Of a stretch of DNA of 64,000 nucleotides, positions 33,440 to 41,790 are shown in pieces. The stretch's first letter is position 1, and each line of letters starts with the position of its first letter. Made by a program: the position numbers and the translations under genes. Origin of the DNA: SSC3 sp963769585 (GTDB lineage: Bacteria; Actinomycetota; Actinomycetes; Propionibacteriales; Nocardioidaceae); contig CAVYMJ010000006.1 in assembly GCA_963769585.1 (NCBI GenBank), positions 2,418,001 through 2,482,000 on the forward strand, given 5' to 3'. The notes beneath the pieces were generated by a model that worked only from the letters and a program-made list of their open reading frames with translations, was not told where the DNA came from and did not search any database.

Positions 33440-33469
33440 AGGATACCGGTGCTTCCGCTCCCTGGTCAA
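33440..33469 (-). promoter_or_regulatory. rplM-rpsI promoter
   Basis: On the minus strand TTGACC (33464-33469), 18 bp, then TATCCT (33440-33445) fit a sigma-A type promoter in this GC-rich genome. It lies about 157 bp from the rplM start. Confidence 0.6.
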
Positions 33470-33547
33470 AACGAGCCCGGTTTCCCTCCGCGTGGCTGAC
33501 GGGCATAGGTTGACCAGGTAGCCACAGCTCATCCCTGAGGAGCCGAC

Positions 33548-34888
33548 GTGACCGAGAGTACGGCGATTGCCGCCGGTGCCGACACCAATGGCACCGCCTC
33601 TTCCGAGACCTTGACGATCCGCGACAACCGCACTGGCGAGTCGTACGACGTCCCCATCATCGATGGCACCGTGAAGGCTGCCGAGTTCGGACGCATCCGG
33701 GTCACAGAGGAAGACCCAGGGCTCGCGCTGTACGACCCGGGATTCACCAATACTGCCTCGTGCCGCAGCTCGGTGACGTTCATCGACGGTGACAAGGGGA
33801 TCCTGGAGTACCGGGGCTACCCGATCGAGCAGCTGGCGGAGAAGTCCTCCTACCTCGAGGTCGCCTACCTGCTGATCCACGGCGAGCTGCCGACCAAGGA
33901 CCAGTACGAGTCCTGGGTCCACGAGATCACCTACCACACGTTCGTCCACGAGAACGTCCGCAACTTCATGGAGGGCTTCCGCTACGACGCGCACCCGATG
34001 GGGATGCTGCTCGCCTCCGTCGGCGCCCTGTCCACGTTCTACCCCGAGTCGAGTCGGATCGCGGACCCGGACAACCGGCACATCCAGATCGTCCGGTTGA
34101 TCGCCAAGATGCCGACGCTGGGCGCCTGGTCGTTCCGGCACGCGCAGGGAAAGCCGTACGTCTACCCCGACAACGACCTCGGCTACGCGTCGAACTTCCT
34201 CTCGATGCTGTTCAAGATGAGCGAGCAGAAGTTCGTCGCCGACGAACGCCTGATCCGGGCCCTCGAGGTGCTGTTCATCCTGCATGCCGACCACGAGCAG
34301 AACTGCTCGACCAACGCCGTTCGCTCGGTGGGCTCCTCGCAGGTCGACCCCTACTCGGCGACCACGGCCGGAATCGCGGCGCTCTACGGACCGCTGCATG
34401 GCGGCGCGAACGAGGCGGTGCTGCGGATGCTGCGCAGGATCGGCAAGGTCGAGAACATCCCGGGCTTCATCGAGGGTGTCAAGAACGGCAAAGAGAAGCT
34501 CATGGGGTTCGGGCACCGGGTCTACAAGAACTACGACCCGCGCGCCCAGATCATCAAGAAGGCCTGCGACGACGTCTTCGAGGTCACCGGGGTCAACCCG
34601 CTGCTGAAGATCGCCCAGGAGCTGGAGAAGATCGCCCTGGAGGACGAGTACTTCACCACGAGGCGCCTCTACCCCAACGTCGACTTCTACAGCGGCCTGA
34701 TCTACGAGGCACTGCAGTTCCCACCCGAGATGTTCACGGTCCTGTTCGCGATCCCGCGTACGTCGGGGTGGCTCGCCCAGTGGCTCGAGCTGGTCCAGGA
34801 CCCCGAGCAGAAGATCGCCCGTCCGAAGCAGATCTACACCGGCGCGCGCACCCTGGACTTCGTCGCCGCCTCGGAGCGCTGGAAGTAG
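33548..34888 (+). CDS. gltA: citrate synthase
   Basis: A 446-residue type II-like citrate synthase that condenses oxaloacetate and acetyl-CoA. Visible are the His of HADHEQNCSTNAVR (about 255), the catalytic GHRVYKNYDPRA (His about 320) and the Asp region VDFYSGLIYEAL. The GTG start at 33548 has TGAGGAG 5 bases upstream. The first 45 residues are a variable N-terminus (RDNRTGESYDVPIIDGTVKA). It stands alone on the plus strand, divergent from rplM. Confidence 0.96.
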   Translation: MTESTAIAAGADTNGTASSETLTIRDNRTGESYDVPIIDGTVKAAEFGRIRVTEEDPGLALYDPGFTNTASCRSSVTFIDGDKGILEYRGYPIEQLAEKSSYLEVAYLLIHGELPTKDQYESWVHEITYHTFVHENVRNFMEGFRYDAHPMGMLLASVGALSTFYPESSRIADPDNRHIQIVRLIAKMPTLGAWSFRHAQGKPYVYPDNDLGYASNFLSMLFKMSEQKFVADERLIRALEVLFILHADHEQNCSTNAVRSVGSSQVDPYSATTAGIAALYGPLHGGANEAVLRMLRRIGKVENIPGFIEGVKNGKEKLMGFGHRVYKNYDPRAQIIKKACDDVFEVTGVNPLLKIAQELEKIALEDEYFTTRRLYPNVDFYSGLIYEALQFPPEMFTVLFAIPRTSGWLAQWLELVQDPEQKIARPKQIYTGARTLDFVAASERWK

Positions 34889-34980
34889 CCGCGGGCCCCT
34901 CCCGAGCGGTCGCGAGGAAAAGTTTTGTCGAACGCCTGACGGTGCTCGCCTGCCCACGGACACTTGGCGGAGTGAACCAC

Positions 34981-35922
34981 GTGTACCGAGCAGCCCTTGC
35001 GGCCACCACCGTCCTCGCCCTGACCACCATCGCACCAGCCAGCCTTGCCGCCCCGTCGGTGACCGCACCCAGCACCCCTGAGTCGTTCGCCGCCGTACCG
35101 GACAACACTGCCGACGCGGTGACCCTGACCTGGTCGTCACCGGCCGACGACGGTGGCTCAGCTGTGACGGGCTACCAGGTGGCTGTGGACAACGGCGCAC
35201 AGGTGAGGTTGGGCGTAGTCCTGACGCACGCGTTCACAGGTCTGTCCAAGGGGACTCACACCTTCACGGTCCAGGCGCTGAACTCCGCGGGAGCCGGCCC
35301 GGCCTCCAGCGTCGAGGCCCTGTTGCTCTACCCCCCGCGGGTCGCGCGCGCAGTAACCGCGGTCGCCCGGCCGGCGACGGTGCGCGTTCGCTGGGAGCCG
35401 CCAACCGAGAACCCGCAGGGCTACGAGCCGGCCGGGTACCGGGTCACCCTGCGCAGGGTGGGCGGAGTCTCTCAGACGCGCAACGTGTCGCCGGACCAGC
35501 TGGCCCTGGCCTGGCCCGGTCTAGCCGCCGGCGTCGCTTACCGGGTCGGCGTGACGACAGTCAACGGCTCCGAGGTGAGCCGTACTGCGTGGTCCGAGGT
35601 GGTGCGACCCACCGGACCTCCTCGCGCACCGACCCGGGTGAAGGCGAGCCCGGGTCCCGCCGGCGGCGCGGTGAGCGCGCGCGTGACCTGGTCACTGCCC
35701 CGGAACACCGGCGCCCTTCGGGTGAAGGGGTACCGCGTCCTGGCCCTGCGCGTCGTCGACGGCAAGGTGGTCAGGCAGAGGGAGTCGTCCAGACTGCACC
35801 CGGCCGCCCGCTCCCTGTCGATGCGGCTGGCCAAGGGCAACTGGAGGTTCCGGGTGCGGGCCACCAACCGGCTCGGGTGGGGTCCCTACTCCCCTCGTAC
35901 GTCCGCTGTGGCCCCCCGCTGA
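34981..35922 (+). CDS. secreted fibronectin type III protein
   Basis: A 313-residue exported protein. The signal peptide (VYRAALAATTVLALTTIAPA, cut likely after SLA/APS) is followed by three fibronectin III modules, about 40-125 (TLTWSSPADDGGSAVTGYQV), 130-220 and 225-310 (ARVTWSLPRNTG, KGYRVLALRVVDG). FN3 modules bind carbohydrates or proteins on the cell surface. No enzyme domain or cell-wall anchor is seen. The GTG at 34981 has GGCGGAG 8 bases upstream; a GTG at 34972 is an alternative. Confidence 0.78.
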   Translation: MYRAALAATTVLALTTIAPASLAAPSVTAPSTPESFAAVPDNTADAVTLTWSSPADDGGSAVTGYQVAVDNGAQVRLGVVLTHAFTGLSKGTHTFTVQALNSAGAGPASSVEALLLYPPRVARAVTAVARPATVRVRWEPPTENPQGYEPAGYRVTLRRVGGVSQTRNVSPDQLALAWPGLAAGVAYRVGVTTVNGSEVSRTAWSEVVRPTGPPRAPTRVKASPGPAGGAVSARVTWSLPRNTGALRVKGYRVLALRVVDGKVVRQRESSRLHPAARSLSMRLAKGNWRFRVRATNRLGWGPYSPRTSAVAPR

Positions 35923-35945
35923 CACCGACAGGTCACACAGACACC

Positions 35946-36878
35946 TCAGGGCGCCTTGAGCTGAACAACCTCGAACGGCGTCCCGGGGGGAGCACCTGGC
36001 CCGACCGGCGGTGGGAAGCCCAGGTCGAACTTGGTGTTCACCACCACCAGACGGCTGCCATGCCGGGCGACCGTGGCCGGGATCTGGAACGCCGGGTCAG
36101 TCACCGTGGCCTGCACCGAAGCTGTCGACCAGTCCGCCGAGAGGCGGACCCTGGTCAGCCGGTTGGCGAAGTTCTCCACGACCCAGAGGTCCTGGCCGGC
36201 CAGCAGGATCCCGTCCACGGTGCCTTCGGCGAGCGTGCCGCCGGTCACCGCGATCTGTTCACTTACCCCACTGTCGGGATCGACGGTGTAGAGCCCGGCG
36301 AAGTCGGTGCGGGCGACGATGAGCCGCTTGCCATCGACCGACGCGTCGATCCCATTGAGCCCGAAGCTCTCCGTCGGTGCTCCTGCGGGCCCGGTGAGTA
36401 CGAGCGTCTCGGGCGGGCCCAGGTTCCCGTGCGCGTCGATCGGGACCTTGTACAGGACCGGGGCGAAGGAATCGGTGAAGTACGCCGCTTGGCGGGTGAC
36501 GACGACGTCGTTGACCAGGTTGTCGGCCAGGTCGAGGTCGGCGACCTCGGCGCCGGTGTCACTGTCGTAGACGTAGGCATGGCCGGCGAAGCCACCCGCG
36601 ACGAAGAGCAGGTGATGCCTCCTGTCCACCTTCAACCCGAGGGCCTGACGGCCGGAGACGTCGATGAAGACCTCCCCCTCGCCTGTGCGCAGGTTGCCTC
36701 GGTAGATGTCACCGTCGACCAGTGACCCGGCATAGAAGGTCTGGTCCACGACTTCGATACCTTCCGCGGCCCAGTCCTCGGGCAGCGGGACGATCTTGGG
36801 GAACGGCTTGGCTGCTGCCAGCGTGAGTACGAGCGCGGGTGCGAGTAGGAGTGCGAAGATCCGACGACGTCGCATCAT
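35946..36878 (-). CDS. secreted beta-propeller (SMP-30/NHL-like) protein
   Basis: A 310-residue exported protein. MMRRRRIFALLLAPALVLTLAA is a signal peptide. The rest has the repeating strand pattern of a six-bladed propeller (VDQTFYAGSLVDGDIYRGNL, VYDSDTGAEVADLDLADNLV, VVTRQAAYFTDSF, YTVDPDSGVSEQIAVTGGTL). It resembles SMP-30/gluconolactonase-like domains, but the metal ligands are not evident. The ATG at 36878 has AGGAGG 8 bases upstream. It converges on the FN3 gene with a 23-bp gap. Confidence 0.75.
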   Translation of the reverse strand: MMRRRRIFALLLAPALVLTLAAAKPFPKIVPLPEDWAAEGIEVVDQTFYAGSLVDGDIYRGNLRTGEGEVFIDVSGRQALGLKVDRRHHLLFVAGGFAGHAYVYDSDTGAEVADLDLADNLVNDVVVTRQAAYFTDSFAPVLYKVPIDAHGNLGPPETLVLTGPAGAPTESFGLNGIDASVDGKRLIVARTDFAGLYTVDPDSGVSEQIAVTGGTLAEGTVDGILLAGQDLWVVENFANRLTRVRLSADWSTASVQATVTDPAFQIPATVARHGSRLVVVNTKFDLGFPPPVGPGAPPGTPFEVVQLKAP

Positions 36879-37017
36879 GGTCCACCACCTCCTGAGACTT
36901 GCGGTTGACCCCTCCACTAAAGACTCTGCGCCTAGTTGCGGGCAGGTGTCGAGTACGACGGTGACCTTTGCCACGTCTTGGGAGGAAGGTCCTCCCGGTC
37001 CACCGGTACGGCGGTGC

Positions 37018-38385
37018 TCACTCGGGCGGCGACGCCAGAGGCGGCTGGATGCTGATCGTCGCCGAGCCGCGCAGGAGCGCCACATTTCGCGAACTCGTCA
37101 CCTGCAGGGTGAAGTACTCGACCGACTCGGGCTCGGTGTCGGCCAGAACCGCCAGCGGGATCTCCCTCGCGGTGGCGCCGGGTGGCAGCCAGACGGTTCG
37201 CTGGAGCGGCGTGTAGTCGGACTCTCCCGCAGTTCCGTCGGCAGTTGCCACGGACACCCGGACCCAGCGCCCGCTCGGTCGGTTCAAGGTCAGGACGACG
37301 CTCACCTGAGCCGATCCCGCCAGTGGCTCGACGATGTCGGCGTCGGCGAGCCTCAGGCCGGGTGCCTCGTCGTCGTCGCGGATGGTCCCCACTGCCACCT
37401 TGTCCGGAAGGCGCAGCCCAGCCGGCTCGCTCAAGCGCAGGACGAGGCGTTCGTTTATCTCGTCGAGCGCGTCTCCCCTGATCCGAACCGGGACAACCTG
37501 CCTGCTCGATCCTGCCGGGAAGCGGACCACGCGATCGACAGCGGCGTAGTCCTGGCCGGCGACGGCGCTGCGGTCGACCGTCCGGACCCGCACCGACGTA
37601 CGGCGTGAGGTGGGACGGTCCAGGGTCAGGGTGAACGCCAGCCGGTGCCGGTCAACCTCGTCACCCTCGACCACCCGGGTGTCCCCGACCCGTACGACGG
37701 GGACCACTCGCCCCGGCTTGCCGGCGTCGTTCAGCTCGGTGAAGCAGTAGCCACGGGCCCTGGCTCCCCGGATGATTCCCGGTACGGCGGCCAGCGTGTT
37801 CGGCGAGTTGCCGACCCCGTCATGGAGCAGGACCACGTTGGAGGTGTTGCGGCGAAGCGCACCCAGCACCCGGCTGGTGATTTCGCTGCTGGAACGCCTG
37901 CGCCAGTCCTGAGGGTCGATGTCCCACAGCACCGGCGTCAGCCCCACCTGGGCGACCAGGCCACGGACGCGAGCGTCGATCAGACCGTACGGCGGCCTCA
38001 TCAGCGAAGAAGGTGGCGCCCCCGCGTTCTTGATCGCCTGACGGGTCATCCGCAGCGTGCCGCGCACCTGGTCGTCACCCAGCCGGGTGAGCTGCTCATG
38101 CCGGTACGTGTGGTTGGCGATGCTGAACCCGCGGCGACTGGCGTCGCGGACGATGCCGGGCGCGGCAGCCACCCGCTGGCCCACGACGAAGAACGTCGCC
38201 GGAACGCGCCTCGAGGACAGCGCATCGAGCAGCTTGGGGGTGACCGAGGGTGACGGTCCGTCGTCGAAGGTCAGGGCAACCTGTCCGCTGGCACACGCTC
38301 GTACGGCGGACTCCGCCGAGCCGGTGACCAGAGTCGGAGTGGCCACGGCCCCGCACATCAGCACAGCCGCGAGACCACGACGCAT
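37018..38385 (-). CDS. polysaccharide deacetylase with Calx-beta repeats
   Basis: A 455-residue exported enzyme. After a signal peptide (MRRGLAAVLMCGAVATPTLV) comes a NodB-type deacetylase (about 30-230) with all five motifs: TFDDGP, HTYRHEQL, RPPYG, LWDIDPQDW and LLHDG. It removes acetyl groups from peptidoglycan, chitin or other GlcNAc polymers; the substrate is not determined. Residues 240-450 hold two Calx-beta repeats, adhesive/Ca2+-binding modules (RVVEGDEV, GQDYAAVDRVVRFPAGSS, GESDYTPLQRTV). The combination suggests anchoring of the enzyme at the cell surface. Next to the beta-propeller gene on the same strand (140-bp gap). Confidence 0.87.
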   Translation of the reverse strand: MRRGLAAVLMCGAVATPTLVTGSAESAVRACASGQVALTFDDGPSPSVTPKLLDALSSRRVPATFFVVGQRVAAAPGIVRDASRRGFSIANHTYRHEQLTRLGDDQVRGTLRMTRQAIKNAGAPPSSLMRPPYGLIDARVRGLVAQVGLTPVLWDIDPQDWRRRSSSEITSRVLGALRRNTSNVVLLHDGVGNSPNTLAAVPGIIRGARARGYCFTELNDAGKPGRVVPVVRVGDTRVVEGDEVDRHRLAFTLTLDRPTSRRTSVRVRTVDRSAVAGQDYAAVDRVVRFPAGSSRQVVPVRIRGDALDEINERLVLRLSEPAGLRLPDKVAVGTIRDDDEAPGLRLADADIVEPLAGSAQVSVVLTLNRPSGRWVRVSVATADGTAGESDYTPLQRTVWLPPGATAREIPLAVLADTEPESVEYFTLQVTSSRNVALLRGSATISIQPPLASPPE

Positions 38386-38458
38386 GTCACCACCCCCATC
38401 CGCCTCAAGGATGCCGCATGCCGGTCACCAACCGGTTCGTTAGCCGACCCGTGGTGTG

Positions 38459-40135
38459 TCAGCGTGCCCGTTCGACGCGACCCTCGTGCCACATCGGGTC
38501 GCTGGACTCGTAGACGGCGCCGTCCTGACCGAACACCAGGAAGCGGTCGAAGTCGCGGGCGAACCATCGGTCATGGGTGACGGCGAGCACGGTCCCCTCG
38601 AAACCGTCCAGCCCCTCCTCCAGGGCCTCCGCCGACTCGACGTCCAGGTTGTCGGTGGGCTCGTCGAGCAGCAGCAGGGTCGCTCCGGAGAGCTCGAGGA
38701 GGAGGATCTGGAAGCGGGCCTGCTGCCCACCGCTGAGCGCCTCGAACCGCTGGTCGGCCGCATGCGCGAGCTCGTACTTGTCCAGTTTGCGACTGGCCAG
38801 CTCACGGCCCATCCCGTCGCGGTGGGCGTCGCCGCGGTGCAGGATCTCCAGCAGAGTGCGTCCGACGAGCTCGGGGTGCTCGTGGGTCTGCACGAACCAG
38901 CCCGGCCTCACTCTGGCCCCTAGACGCGCCTTGCCGGCGTGGTCGACGGGCTTGATGGCCGTGTCGCCGACGGGTCGATGCTCCACGTCGGGGTCCGACC
39001 CGCCGGCGGCCAGCAACCGTAGGAAGTGCGACTTCCCCGATCCGTTGCTACCGAGAACCGCCACGCGCTCGCCGTACCAGACCTCGAGGTCGAAGGGCTT
39101 CATCAGACCGGTCAGCTCGAGCTCCTCGCAGACCACTGCCCGCTTGCCGGTCCGGCCGCCCCGCAGGCGCATGGTGACCTGCTGCTCGCGGGGCTGCTCG
39201 ATCGGAGGACCTGCCTCTTCGAACTTGCGCAGCCTCGTCTGGGCAGCCTGGTAGCGCGAGGCGAGGCCGTCGTTGTACGCCGCCTTCTGCTTGAGCATCA
39301 ACACCAGCGCCTTGAGCTTCGCGTGCTCCTCGTCCCAGCGCCTGCGCAGCTCGTCGAAACGCGCGAACCGCTCGCGGCGCGCGTCGTGGTACGTCGCGAA
39401 GCCGCCGGGATGCGTCCAGACCAGGTTGCCGGCGGCGCCCAGCTCGACAGTGACGATCCTGGTTGCGGTGTTGGCCAGCAGCTCACGGTCGTGGCTGACA
39501 AAGAGAATCGTCTTGCTGGACTCGCGAATCCGCTTCTCGAGCCACACTTTGGCCGGTACGTCGAGGAAGTTGTCCGGCTCGTCGAGGAGGAGCACCTCGT
39601 CGGGACCGTTGAGCAGGAACTCCAGCACCAGGCGTTTCTGCTCGCCGCCGGAGAGGGTGTCGAGTCCGCGGTACTTGGCGCGGTGGTAAGGAAGTCCGAG
39701 CGCCGCGGTACACACCATGTCCCAGGTGACCTCGATGTCGTAGCCGCCGGCCTCGCCCCACTCGGCGAGCGCTGCGGCGTAGGCCATCTGCACCTTCTCG
39801 TCGTCGCTCTCCATCAGCGCCAGCTCGGCCTTGTCGACGCTGTCTGCGGCTCGCCGGATGCGGTCCGGGCTGACCCTGAGCAGCAGGTCGTGCACGGTGC
39901 CGCCCTGCTGAGTGACGAGCTGGCGCATCACGCCCAAGCCGCCGGAGCGGGTCACCGAGCCCGCGTGCGGGGCCAGCTCTCCGGTCACGATGCGCAGCAG
40001 GGTCGTCTTCCCGGACCCGTTGGCACCGACCAGGGCGACCTTCGCACCCTCTCCGACCCGGAACGACACGTCGTCGAGGAGCACCCGACCGTCGGGTAGC
40101 TCGTAGCGCACTCCGGCAACATCCACGTGACCCAC
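38459..40135 (-). CDS. ABC-F family ATP-binding protein
   Basis: A 558-residue soluble protein with two ABC ATPase domains and no membrane part. Walker A is GANGSGKTT near residue 38 and GSNGSGKSH near 370; signatures are LSGGEQKRLVLEFLLN and LSGGQQARFQILLL; a linker of about 80 residues lies between. Walker B of domain 1 ends LDEPDNFLD, not the usual DEPTNHLD. ABC-F proteins act on ribosomes (translation factors or antibiotic resistance). Nothing in the sequence distinguishes the two. Start GTG at 40135 has no strong Shine-Dalgarno. Confidence 0.9.
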   Translation of the reverse strand: MGHVDVAGVRYELPDGRVLLDDVSFRVGEGAKVALVGANGSGKTTLLRIVTGELAPHAGSVTRSGGLGVMRQLVTQQGGTVHDLLLRVSPDRIRRAADSVDKAELALMESDDEKVQMAYAAALAEWGEAGGYDIEVTWDMVCTAALGLPYHRAKYRGLDTLSGGEQKRLVLEFLLNGPDEVLLLDEPDNFLDVPAKVWLEKRIRESSKTILFVSHDRELLANTATRIVTVELGAAGNLVWTHPGGFATYHDARRERFARFDELRRRWDEEHAKLKALVLMLKQKAAYNDGLASRYQAAQTRLRKFEEAGPPIEQPREQQVTMRLRGGRTGKRAVVCEELELTGLMKPFDLEVWYGERVAVLGSNGSGKSHFLRLLAAGGSDPDVEHRPVGDTAIKPVDHAGKARLGARVRPGWFVQTHEHPELVGRTLLEILHRGDAHRDGMGRELASRKLDKYELAHAADQRFEALSGGQQARFQILLLELSGATLLLLDEPTDNLDVESAEALEEGLDGFEGTVLAVTHDRWFARDFDRFLVFGQDGAVYESSDPMWHEGRVERAR

Positions 40136-40177
40136 AACCGAAGAGTCTCCACGGTTCCGGGTCGGGTGGCGAGCGCT

Positions 40178-41194
40178 TTAGGGGCGTAGCTCCTTGGGCA
40201 GCGGGATCGAACCGTCAAGACCGAAACCACCGCGAGGCAGCGCCCAGTACATGACCTGCTCGTTGAGCTTGAGGGTGGTTCCGTGAACGTCGATCCCGTG
40301 GCCGGCGCACCCTGAGTAGTGCACCCAGGCGACCTCCTGGTCGCCGACCTGCACCAGAAGGGCCTCGGACTCCGGGCTGTCGATGCAGGTGCTCGGGCCC
40401 GAGTCGGGTCCGACTCCGGGCTGTCCGGCATCGAGTCCCAACCAGAAGCTCTCCAGGTCGGCCGGCTTGGAGACTCGCTCGGACGAGCTGAGGTTCGGCC
40501 CGTCCAGGCCTAGGTCGTAGCGGCACAGGGTGACCGGGTCCTTGCGGTCGATCGTCGACGAACCAGTCATCTCGCCCAGAGCGGGCACCTGCTTGGTCGC
40601 AGCGCAGCCGTAGGAGTCCTTGCCCGCGATCGCCCGGACGGACCCGATGACGGTCTGAGCCACCTCAGCGTCCTGGGCGACCACGGTCACCGTCGTACCG
40701 CCGACCGTCGTGTCGAGCACGATCGCGCCGGGCGGAGGGTCGGTGGGAGCCGAGCCCGCGACGCGGACACCGTAGGCGCTGGACGGACACGCGATGGTTG
40801 CGACCACCGCACCCGGCCGCTCCACCACCGGCTGCCTCCCGGCTAGTGAGGGGCCTGCCGCGCACCAGCCGTCGAGGCTGCCGTAGCCCCACGTGGGCGG
40901 CACCGCGAACTCGACGTTGTGGTAGCTCTCGAACCGCCAGTCAGCCGGGACCTGGGAGACGACCGGGTCCGGCCCGGTCGCGACACCGGGGTCCTCGCCC
41001 CCCACCTCGACGAGGCCGAGGCCGAGCGGCACCGCAGCGGCCGCGGCCACCACCGCCGTGGCCACGACGCTGGTGCGCAGGACGCGACGGCGACGCAGCC
41101 GCGAGCGAGCTCCTCCGGCCAGGTCCAGGCCAGGCTCGGCGCTGTCGGCTCGCTCGGCGAGCATCTGGGTCAGCCTGCTCTCGAAGTCACTCAT
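40178..41194 (-). CDS. membrane partner of second SigE sigma factor
   Basis: A 338-residue protein overlapping the sigma gene by 8 bp. A short cytoplasmic start (SDFESRLTQMLAERADSAEP), one transmembrane helix (VVATAVVAAAAAVPLGLGL, about 45-65), then an extracellular region with several Cys (CAAGP, IACPSS, GCAATKQ, CRYDL). The organisation equals the partner of the sigma at 19081, but the outer domain is unlike its beta propeller. No zinc anti-sigma motif is visible, so its role is inferred from context. The ATG at 41194 has AGG 8 bases upstream. Confidence 0.65.
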   Translation of the reverse strand: MSDFESRLTQMLAERADSAEPGLDLAGGARSRLRRRRVLRTSVVATAVVAAAAAVPLGLGLVEVGGEDPGVATGPDPVVSQVPADWRFESYHNVEFAVPPTWGYGSLDGWCAAGPSLAGRQPVVERPGAVVATIACPSSAYGVRVAGSAPTDPPPGAIVLDTTVGGTTVTVVAQDAEVAQTVIGSVRAIAGKDSYGCAATKQVPALGEMTGSSTIDRKDPVTLCRYDLGLDGPNLSSSERVSKPADLESFWLGLDAGQPGVGPDSGPSTCIDSPESEALLVQVGDQEVAWVHYSGCAGHGIDVHGTTLKLNEQVMYWALPRGGFGLDGSIPLPKELRP

Positions 41195-41729
41195 CGTCAT
41201 CACCTGTCAGCCCCATCGCTGCCCGGAGAGCGCCGAGGCCGCGGTGCACTCGGGACCGGGCGGTCGCCTCGGCCACCCCGGTCAGTGCCGCGATCTCAGC
41301 GAAGGACAGCTGCTCGTAGTACCTCAGGACAACGGCGGCCCGCTGGTCCCTGGGCAGCCGTGCACACGCGGCCCAGAGCTCGTCGTTCGCTGCCCGTACG
41401 ACGGTCTCGTCGTCGGCACCGGCGCGGCTGCCCGGCAGGACCACCTCGCGGACGGGGCTCTCCCTACGTTTGAACTTGCGCCACCACGAGACGTGGGCAT
41501 TGACCACCATGCGCCGTACGTAGGCGTCGGGGTCGTCGACCGAGGCGATCCGCTGCCACCGGGAAAGCGCGCGGGAGAGGGCCTCCTGGACGACGTCCTG
41601 GGCGTCGGACTCGTTGCCGGTCAGCACGTAGGCCAGCCTCAGCAGCGCGGGTCCGCGCGCGGCGACGTACGCCTCGAAGTCGTCGGACAACCCCACCCCC
41701 TGCAGCCTGGTCGTGGTCTGGATCAGCAT
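41187..41729 (-). CDS. SigE-family ECF RNA polymerase sigma factor
   Basis: A 180-residue paralogue of the sigma at 19081. Region 2 has LSDDFEAYVAARGPALLRLA and VVQEALSRALSRWQRI; region 4 has LPRDQRAAVVLRYYEQLSFA and AALTGVAEATARSRVHR. The ATG at 41729 lies only a few bases from the predicted transcription start, so the message could be leaderless; a GTG at 41696 is an alternative. It is followed by its membrane partner. Confidence 0.9.
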   Translation of the reverse strand: MLIQTTTRLQGVGLSDDFEAYVAARGPALLRLAYVLTGNESDAQDVVQEALSRALSRWQRIASVDDPDAYVRRMVVNAHVSWWRKFKRRESPVREVVLPGSRAGADDETVVRAANDELWAACARLPRDQRAAVVLRYYEQLSFAEIAALTGVAEATARSRVHRGLGALRAAMGLTGDDDE

Positions 41730-41737
41730 GCCCTACA

Positions 41738-41763
41738 GACGCACCAGCCAGCGGTTTCGTTGC
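41738..41763 (-). promoter_or_regulatory. putative ECF sigma promoter
   Basis: On the minus strand GCAACG (41758-41763), 16 bp, then CGTC (41738-41741), directly before the sigma gene. It has the same spacing and nearly the same boxes as the site at 19007-19032. Confidence 0.5.
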
Positions 41764-41790
41764 GGCGCCGCGAGGCTAGCTCGGTCCCCG

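Noticed and set aside
33284..35200. Open frame upstream of rplM reaching into gltA and the FN3 gene
   Set aside because: L13 starts at 33283; the upstream part is antisense to gltA and shows no L13 extension known elsewhere.
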